Below, one piece after another: positions 58,509-64,000 of a DNA stretch of 64,000 nucleotides. The stretch comes from Mycolicibacterium chubuense. Lineage in GTDB: Bacteria > Actinomycetota > Actinomycetes > Mycobacteriales > Mycobacteriaceae. The position numbers and the translations under genes were made by a program. Under the pieces are notes generated by a model that worked only from the letters and a program-made list of their open reading frames with translations, did no database searches and was not told the origin of the DNA. How positions within the stretch are numbered: position 1 is the first letter of the stretch; each line of letters begins with the position of its first letter. The stretch covers positions 153,979 to 217,978 of the forward strand of contig NZ_JYNX01000035.1 of assembly GCF_001044255.1 (NCBI RefSeq), given 5' to 3'.

Positions 58509-58891
58509 TCGCGGGACGCAAGCCCGCGCAGCACGTCACGCCCGATTCGGCCGAGATCCTGACGGTCCGACGCCGCGATCAGCGTCACGCCGTCCGCCAC
58601 GCCGGCCGACTCGATGTCCCCGAGGAGGCCCACCAGTCCGTCGACGGTCCCGGCGTAGCGGATCGTGTCATCGGCGCTGTCGCCGGCGTCGAACGCGCTG
58701 CGCGCAGATCGGAAGTCGCCCGCGACGGCGACGGTCACGTCCAGGATCACCGCGAGGTCCTCCGGACCCGACCGGATGCGGGCCCGGACCCGTCGCGCGC
58801 GCTGCAGGTCGGGCGCCGCCACCCGGATGATCGGCTGGTGGCCGTCGGTGAGCTCGCGCACACCCGCGTCGTCGGAGAGGAAAAGCCGCAC
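58490..58891 (-). CDS. Conserved-looking hypothetical protein
   Basis: 133 residues from the GTG at 58891. It alternates short helices and strands (VILDVTVAVAGDF; GLVGLLGDIESAGVADGVTLIAA) and looks like a small alpha/beta, perhaps TIM-barrel-derived, domain. High third-position GC and the sensible overlap support coding. No family recognised. It lies 68 bases downstream of terC, and may be co-transcribed. Confidence 0.55.
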   Translation of the reverse strand: MRLFLSDDAGVRELTDGHQPIIRVAAPDLQRARRVRARIRSGPEDLAVILDVTVAVAGDFRSARSAFDAGDSADDTIRYAGTVDGLVGLLGDIESAGVADGVTLIAASDRQDLGRIGRDVLRGLASRDQARAS

Positions 58892-58959
58892 CCGGCCACG
58901 CTAGCCAGTCCCGATACCCGCGGCACCCGTTGCGATCAGCGCGAGCACAACGGAATGTC

Positions 58960-59997
58960 TCAGCGCGTCGTGTCGGCCGCCGGGTCGGGGTTCTCCTGCT
59001 GCGCCTCGTCCTCGGCCTTGCGCACGTCGTGCACCCGCGTCTTGTACAGGCTCGCCGCCGTCGTGATCAACAGCGTCACCACGATGACGCCCAGCGAGGC
59101 CAGCGTCGGGATCTCCGGCACCGGCACGGGCTCGCCGCCGTTGATGAACGGCAGTTCGTTCTCGTGCAGCGCGTGCAGCAGCAGCTTCACACCGATGAAG
59201 CCGAGGATGAACGCCAACCCCTGCGACAGGTAGACCAGCCGCTTGAGCAGGTCGCCGAGCAGGAAGTACAGCTGCCGCAGGCCCATCAGCGCGAACACGT
59301 TGGCGGCGAACACCAGGTAGGGCTCGCGGGTCAGGCCGTAGATCGCGGGGATCGAGTCGAGCGCGAACAGCAGGTCGGTGGTGCCCAGCGCGACGATGAC
59401 CAGGAACATCGGCGTCATCAATCTTCCGGCGCCGTTCGCCGAGTGATCCTTAACCCACAGCTTCAGGCCGTCCCAGGTGTCGGTGAACTTGAGGTGCTTC
59501 TGCGCGAATCGCACCACGCCGTTCTCGGCGTCGTCGTCGTGGTCGGTGTCGCGGACCAGCTTCAGCGCGGTGTACACCAGGAACGCGCCGAACAGGTAGA
59601 ACACCCAGCTGAACTGCTCGATGGCCACCGCGCCGAGCGCGATGAAGATGCCGCGGAAGATCAGCGCCAGGATGATGCCGACGAGCAGCGCCTGCTGCTG
59701 GTAGACCCGCGGCACCTTGAAGCTGGCCATGATGATCAAGAAGATGAACAGGTTGTCGACCGACAGGCTGTATTCGGTGAGCCAGCCGGCGAAGAACTCG
59801 ACGCCGAACTGGCTGCCGTGGAAGAACCAGGTCCACACCCCGAATGCGATGGCCAGGCCGACGTAGATGGTCAGCGCGGTTCCCGTCTCGCGGCGGGACG
59901 GCTCGTGGGGGCGGCGCCCGATCACGATCACATCGAAGAGCAGGATCGCGATGGTCGCGCTGAGCGTGATGCCCCACTCGAGTGCACTGACGTTCAT
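58960..59997 (-). CDS. TerC family membrane protein (probable manganese exporter)
   Basis: 345 residues with seven to nine helices. SVDNLFIFLIIMASFKVP carries the conserved Asn-Asp pair of TerC proteins, and LFALDSIPAIYGLTREPYLVF the second acidic motif. TerC/Alx relatives export Mn2+, and the riboswitch in its leader supports that role. The C-terminal tail is charged. CGGAGG lies just ahead of the ATG at 59997; a TTG at 60000 is not needed. Confidence 0.92.
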   Translation of the reverse strand: MNVSALEWGITLSATIAILLFDVIVIGRRPHEPSRRETGTALTIYVGLAIAFGVWTWFFHGSQFGVEFFAGWLTEYSLSVDNLFIFLIIMASFKVPRVYQQQALLVGIILALIFRGIFIALGAVAIEQFSWVFYLFGAFLVYTALKLVRDTDHDDDAENGVVRFAQKHLKFTDTWDGLKLWVKDHSANGAGRLMTPMFLVIVALGTTDLLFALDSIPAIYGLTREPYLVFAANVFALMGLRQLYFLLGDLLKRLVYLSQGLAFILGFIGVKLLLHALHENELPFINGGEPVPVPEIPTLASLGVIVVTLLITTAASLYKTRVHDVRKAEDEAQQENPDPAADTTR

Positions 59998-60020
59998 CAA
60001 ACCTCCGGTCGTCGTTCAAC

Positions 60021-60133
60021 GCCGGAGGTCTCTTCCACCGCCTCCGTCACCGGTGGTCGGCCCACAGCACCGGTCGTCCGGTCACGGACGACGTGATGAC
60101 GACGCTGTGGCGAAGGAATACTCCCCTCCAAGC
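60021..60133 (-). promoter_or_regulatory. yybP-ykoY (Mn2+) riboswitch upstream of terC
   Basis: On the minus strand GGAGGGGAGTATTCC begins and GGAAGAGACCTCCGGC ends the element, with GC-rich hairpins between (CGTCCGTGACCGGACGACCGG and others, partly shown). The GGGGAGTA and GAAGAGACC parts are the conserved metal-binding loops of the yybP-ykoY class (Rfam RF00080), and GGAGG pairs with CCTCC to close P1. It should turn terC on when manganese is high. Ends are approximate. Confidence 0.85.
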
Positions 60134-60223
60134 CGGTCATTCTGCCAGTCGGGCCGCCGACACGCGAAATCGAAGGCCACCCGACGGCGAGAAGCGGCTT
60201 CGCGCAGTGAGTAGTTTGTACCC

Positions 60224-63200
60224 GTGACAGCAGCGGATCCAACCTCCGAGATCCCCGGTCAATACCTGCTGTCGTCCCTGGCTCCGCAGCCACGCACGCT
60301 GATCGACATCCTCTACGAGACCGCGCGGCGCTACCCCGATGCGACGGCGCTGGACGACGGCACCGTGCAGCTCACGTACGCCGAGCTGATCGCCGATGTC
60401 GAGGACAGCGTGGCCTGGCTCGCGGCGCGCGGGATCGGCCGCGGGGACCGCATCGGGATCCGGATGCCGTCGGGCAGCTACGCGCTCTACGTCGCGATCC
60501 TGGCGACGCTGGCCACCGGTGCGGCGTACGTGCCGGTCGACGCCGACGACCCGCCCGAGCGCGCCGAGCTGGTGTTCACCGAGGCCGACGTCGTCGCCGT
60601 GATCACCGAGCGCGGGCTGGTCCGCGGGCCCGGCTCCTCGCGCGGCTGGCGCGCGACGGCCCCCCTGAGCCGCGACGACGCGTGGGTCATCTTCACGTCG
60701 GGCTCGACCGGCACCCCGAAGGGGGTCGCGGTCACCCACCGCAACGCGGCGGCGTTCGTCGACGCCGAGGCCGAGATGTTCCTGCAGGGCAATCCGCTCG
60801 GGCCGGGAGACCGGGTGCTGGCCGGACTGTCGGTGGCGTTCGACGCGTCGTGCGAGGAGATGTGGCTGGCCTGGCGGCACGGCGCCTGCCTGGTGCCGGC
60901 GCCGCGGTCGCTGGTGCGCAGCGGCATGGACCTGGGGCCGTGGCTGGTGTCGCGCGACATCACCGTGGTGTCGACGGTGCCGACGCTGGCGTCGCTGTGG
61001 CCGGCCGAGGCGCTGGAGGCGGTGCGTCTGCTGATCTTCGGCGGCGAGGCGTGCCCGCCGGAGCTGGCCGAGCGGCTCGCGGTCGACGGCCGCGAGGTCT
61101 GGAACACCTACGGCCCGACCGAGGCGACGGTGGTGGCGTGCGCGGCCCGGCTGACCGGGAACGGCCCGGTGAGCATCGGGCTGCCGCTGGCCGGATGGGA
61201 CCTCGCGGTCGTCGACGCCGCGGGCAACCCGGTGCAGATCGGCGAGGTCGGCGAGCTCGTCATCGGCGGGGTCGGGCTGGCGCGCTACCTCGACCCCGAG
61301 AAGGACGCCGAGAAGTACGCGGCGATGCCGACACTCGCGTGGAGCCGCGCCTACCGCAGCGGCGACCTGGTGCGGCTGGAATCCGACGGGCTGTACTTCG
61401 TCGGGCGGGCCGACGACCAGGTGAAGGTCGGCGGCCGGCGGATCGAGCTGGGCGAGGTGGACACCGCGCTGGTCCACCTGCCCGGGGTGAGCGGGGGCGC
61501 CGCCGCGGTGCGCCGCACGGCCGGCGGAACGCCGCTGCTGGTCGGCTACGTCGTGGTCGCACCCGGGGCCGCCTTCGATCTGCACGCGGCCCGGTCCCGG
61601 CTGGCCGAGTCGCTGCCCGCGGCGCTGGTGCCGCGGCTGGTCGTCGTCGACGAGCTGCCGACCCGCACGTCGGGCAAGGTGGACCGCGACGCGCTGCCGT
61701 GGCCTGTGGGCCCGGCAGAGGATGACGCCGCCGACCTCGGCGGCACGCTGGGCTGGCTGGCCGGGCTGTGGCGTGAGGTGCTGGCCGCGCAGATCGACGG
61801 TCCGGAAGCCGACTTCTTCGCCCTCGGCGGCGGCTCGCTGTCGGCGGCCCAGCTGATCGCCGCGCTGCGGCAGCGCTACCCGCAGGTGACGGTCGCCGAC
61901 CTGTACGACCATCCGCGGCTCGGCTCGCTGGCCGGCTACCTCGAGGAACTCGAACCGCCGCCGGCCGTCGAGACCCGGGAGGTCAAGCCGGTCTCGCGCC
62001 TGACCCAGGCGGTGCAGGTGGCGCTGACCGTGCCGTTGGCGACGCTGACCGGCATGCAGTGGGTGGTGTGGCTGGCGATCGCGAACAACGTCGCCGCCCA
62101 ACTGGCCCTGGTGCCGTGGGCGTGGCCGCTCAGCTGGTGGTGGATCCTCGCCGGGTTCCTGCTGTTCGTCACGCCTCCCGGCCGGATGGGCATCGCGGTG
62201 CTGGGCGCCCGCGTTCTCGCCGGCACACTCCAGCCGGGCACCTACCGGCGCGGCGGCTCGGTGCACCTGCGGGTGTGGCTGGCCGAACGCCTCGCCGAGG
62301 CCAGCGGCGCCGAGAACATGGCCGGTGCGCCGTGGCTGGTGTATTACGCACGGGCCCTGGGCAATTCGGTGGGCACGGGGGTCGATCTGCATTCCGCGCC
62401 GCCGGTGACGGGGATGCTGACGCTCGGGCACCGGTGCTCCATCGAACCCGAGGTCGACCTGACCGGGCACTGGATCGACGGGGACCAGTTCCACCTCGGG
62501 CCGATCACCGTCGGCAACGACGCCACCATCGGCGCGCGCACGACGCTGCTGCCCGGCGCGGTGGTCGGCAAGAACGCCGACGTGGCGCCCGGCTCCGGCG
62601 TCGTCGGGAAGGTCAAGAACCGGCAGTACTGGAAGGGCTCACCGGCGGTGAAGTCCGGCAAGGCCAAGCACCCGTGGCCCGACCACCGCCCGCCCCGGTC
62701 CCCGTTCTGGGTCGCGGTGTACGGCGCGACGTCGGTGCTCCTGGGCGCGCTGCCACTGGCGGCGCTGGCGGCGGGGCTGGCCGTGGTCGGCTGGGGTGTG
62801 CGCGGGACGGCGACGCTGGGCGAGGCGGTGCTGCCCGCGCTGCTGTGGAGCGTCCCGGCCACCGCGGCGGCGCTCGTGGTGTACGCGGCGCTGACGGTGC
62901 TCGGAGTGCGCGTGCTGTCGTTGGGTCTGCGCGAGGGCTATCACCCCGTCCGCAGCCGGTCGGGCTGGCAGCTGTGGGCCACCGAACGGCTGATGGACGG
63001 CGCCCGCAACTACCTGTTCCCGATCTACGCGGGTCTGCTGACGCCGTGGTGGCTGCGCCTGCTGGGCGCCCGGATCGGCAAGGGCACCGAGATCTCGACC
63101 GCGCTGCTGATCCCGAAGTTCACCGTCGTCGAGGACAGCGCCTTCCTGGCCGACGACACCATGGTGGCCTCCTACGAACTGGGCGGCGGCTGGATCCACG

Positions 63201-64000
63201 TGGCGCGCGCGACGGTCGGCAAGCGGGCGTTCCTCGGCAACTCGGGGATCACCCAGCCGGGCCGCCGGGTGCCCGACGACGGCCTGGTGGCGGTGCTGTC
63301 GGCGACGCCGCACAAAGCCAAGGCGGGATCGTCGTGGCTGGGCAGCCCGCCGATGCGGCTGCGGCGGCAACCGACCGCGGCCGACGCGCTGCGCACATTC
63401 CATCCGTCGGCGCGGTTGCGTGCGTTGCGCGCCACCGTCGAGACGTTCCGGTTCGTGCCCGTCGTCGTCACGTTCGCGATCGGCGTCGGTGTGCTGCTGG
63501 CCGTGCAGGCCCTGGCGCTGACGCTCGGCTGGCTGGGCGCCGCATGCCTGACCGGACTGGTGCTGCTGGCCGCCGGGGCGGTGGCCGGCGGGATCGCGGT
63601 GCTGGCGAAATGGCTTCTGGTGGGCCGGATCACCGCGATCGAACACCCGCTGTGGTCGTCGTTCGTGTGGCGCAACGAGGTGTCGGATACGTTCGTCGAG
63701 ACCGTCGCGGCGCCGTGGTTCGCCCGGGCCGCTACGGGTACCCCGGTGATGAACGTGTGGCTGCGCGCCCTGGGCGCCAAGATCGGACGCGGGGTGTGGT
63801 GTGAGACGTACTGGCTGCCCGAGGCCGACCTGGTGACCCTCGGCGACGGCGCGACGGTCAACCGCGGATGTGTGGTGCAGACCCACCTGTTCCACGACCG
63901 GATCATGCGGATCACGTCCACAGGCGCCGCCGCCTCGGACCGGACGTGCGAATACATCCACGAGCCCTGCTCGGTCGGCAGGCGGGCCTCCCGCGGCGCG
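60224..64000 (+). CDS. Pls/PosA-type single-module nonribosomal peptide synthetase (cut by window edge)
   Basis: 1259 codons are inside the window and the frame is still open. The adenylation domain (about 15-500) has FTSGSTGTPKGV (A3), NTYGPTEATV (A5), YRSGDLVRL (A7), GRADDQVKVGGRRIE (A8) and TRTSGKVDRDAL (A10). A carrier domain follows with Ser538 in DFFALGGGSLSAAQL. The C-terminal part (from about 590) has several membrane helices and hexapeptide-repeat-like stretches such as GNDATIGARTTLLPGAVVG, the TIGR02353 layout of poly-lysine-synthetase-like enzymes. Such proteins make isopeptide homopolymers or single amino-acid conjugates at the membrane. GTG 60224 starts the gene. Amino-acid specificity was not decoded. 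Confidence 0.9.
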   Translation, partial: MTAADPTSEIPGQYLLSSLAPQPRTLIDILYETARRYPDATALDDGTVQLTYAELIADVEDSVAWLAARGIGRGDRIGIRMPSGSYALYVAILATLATGAAYVPVDADDPPERAELVFTEADVVAVITERGLVRGPGSSRGWRATAPLSRDDAWVIFTSGSTGTPKGVAVTHRNAAAFVDAEAEMFLQGNPLGPGDRVLAGLSVAFDASCEEMWLAWRHGACLVPAPRSLVRSGMDLGPWLVSRDITVVSTVPTLASLWPAEALEAVRLLIFGGEACPPELAERLAVDGREVWNTYGPTEATVVACAARLTGNGPVSIGLPLAGWDLAVVDAAGNPVQIGEVGELVIGGVGLARYLDPEKDAEKYAAMPTLAWSRAYRSGDLVRLESDGLYFVGRADDQVKVGGRRIELGEVDTALVHLPGVSGGAAAVRRTAGGTPLLVGYVVVAPGAAFDLHAARSRLAESLPAALVPRLVVVDELPTRTSGKVDRDALPWPVGPAEDDAADLGGTLGWLAGLWREVLAAQIDGPEADFFALGGGSLSAAQLIAALRQRYPQVTVADLYDHPRLGSLAGYLEELEPPPAVETREVKPVSRLTQAVQVALTVPLATLTGMQWVVWLAIANNVAAQLALVPWAWPLSWWWILAGFLLFVTPPGRMGIAVLGARVLAGTLQPGTYRRGGSVHLRVWLAERLAEASGAENMAGAPWLVYYARALGNSVGTGVDLHSAPPVTGMLTLGHRCSIEPEVDLTGHWIDGDQFHLGPITVGNDATIGARTTLLPGAVVGKNADVAPGSGVVGKVKNRQYWKGSPAVKSGKAKHPWPDHRPPRSPFWVAVYGATSVLLGALPLAALAAGLAVVGWGVRGTATLGEAVLPALLWSVPATAAALVVYAALTVLGVRVLSLGLREGYHPVRSRSGWQLWATERLMDGARNYLFPIYAGLLTPWWLRLLGARIGKGTEISTALLIPKFTVVEDSAFLADDTMVASYELGGGWIHVARATVGKRAFLGNSGITQPGRRVPDDGLVAVLSATPHKAKAGSSWLGSPPMRLRRQPTAADALRTFHPSARLRALRATVETFRFVPVVVTFAIGVGVLLAVQALALTLGWLGAACLTGLVLLAAGAVAGGIAVLAKWLLVGRITAIEHPLWSSFVWRNEVSDTFVETVAAPWFARAATGTPVMNVWLRALGAKIGRGVWCETYWLPEADLVTLGDGATVNRGCVVQTHLFHDRIMRITSTGAAASDRTCEYIHEPCSVGRRASRGA

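Noticed and set aside
60137-62494. 785-codon minus-strand frame opposite the NRPS.
   Set aside because: The plus strand has all adenylation and carrier motifs; the antisense frame also runs across the Mn riboswitch.

Overview
The window looks like a chromosomal segment of a fast-growing mycobacterium (Mycolicibacterium-type). High GC with GTG/TTG starts, lsr2, clpC1, mhuD, lpqF, ephA, a PE-PPE-domain protein, and the order ftsH-folE-folP-folB-folK-(three conserved unknowns)-panC-panD-coaX-lysS-lsr2-clpC1 are the arrangement known around Rv3590-Rv3628 of M. tuberculosis. No rRNA, tRNA, insertion sequence, prophage or CRISPR array was seen.

Region 1 (1-24.5 kb) is an accessory exopolysaccharide locus, cut by the left window edge. 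It holds nucleotide-sugar enzymes (an RmlC-like epimerase, an AlgD-type GDP-mannose 6-dehydrogenase, a GalE-like epimerase), an unusual C-methyltransferase-like protein, four GT4 and one GT2 glycosyltransferases, a GT-C (ALG10-like) membrane protein, a Wzx flippase, a Wzy/WaaL polymerase or ligase, a chain-length co-polymerase with a wrecked BY-kinase domain, an AsnB-type amidotransferase with an overlapping SDR, a LuxR regulator with a pseudo-receiver, a second methyltransferase, and two secreted paralogous polysaccharide lyases. Together they suggest a Wzx/Wzy-type surface polysaccharide containing uronic acid, possibly amidated, with its own trimming enzymes. No initiating phosphoglycosyltransferase lies inside the window.

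Region 2 (24.9-30.4 kb) has a GlxA-type AraC regulator, a small membrane protein, an alpha/beta hydrolase, mhuD (haem degradation) and lpqF. It ends with a cobalamin-riboswitch-controlled unit: cbtB, cbtA and a phosphatase-like gene.

Region 3 (30.4-46.3 kb) is core: clpC1, lsr2, lysS, a divergent D-serine-dehydratase-like gene, then the tightly overlapping run ftsH to coaX that makes folate and pantothenate/CoA precursors. lysS shows an abrupt change of codon usage in its middle.

Region 4 (46.4-56.5 kb) holds ephA, a TetR-HTH/PE-PPE fusion, a SIMPL lipoprotein, a molybdopterin oxidoreductase, the hpt-tilS-metalloprotease-dacB unit and divergent ppa.

Region 5 (56.5-64 kb) has two adjacent inverted repeats, a lone uraD, a class-C-like serine hydrolase, a hypothetical gene, terC behind a yybP-ykoY (Mn2+) riboswitch, and a Pls/PosA-type single-module NRPS that runs off the right edge.
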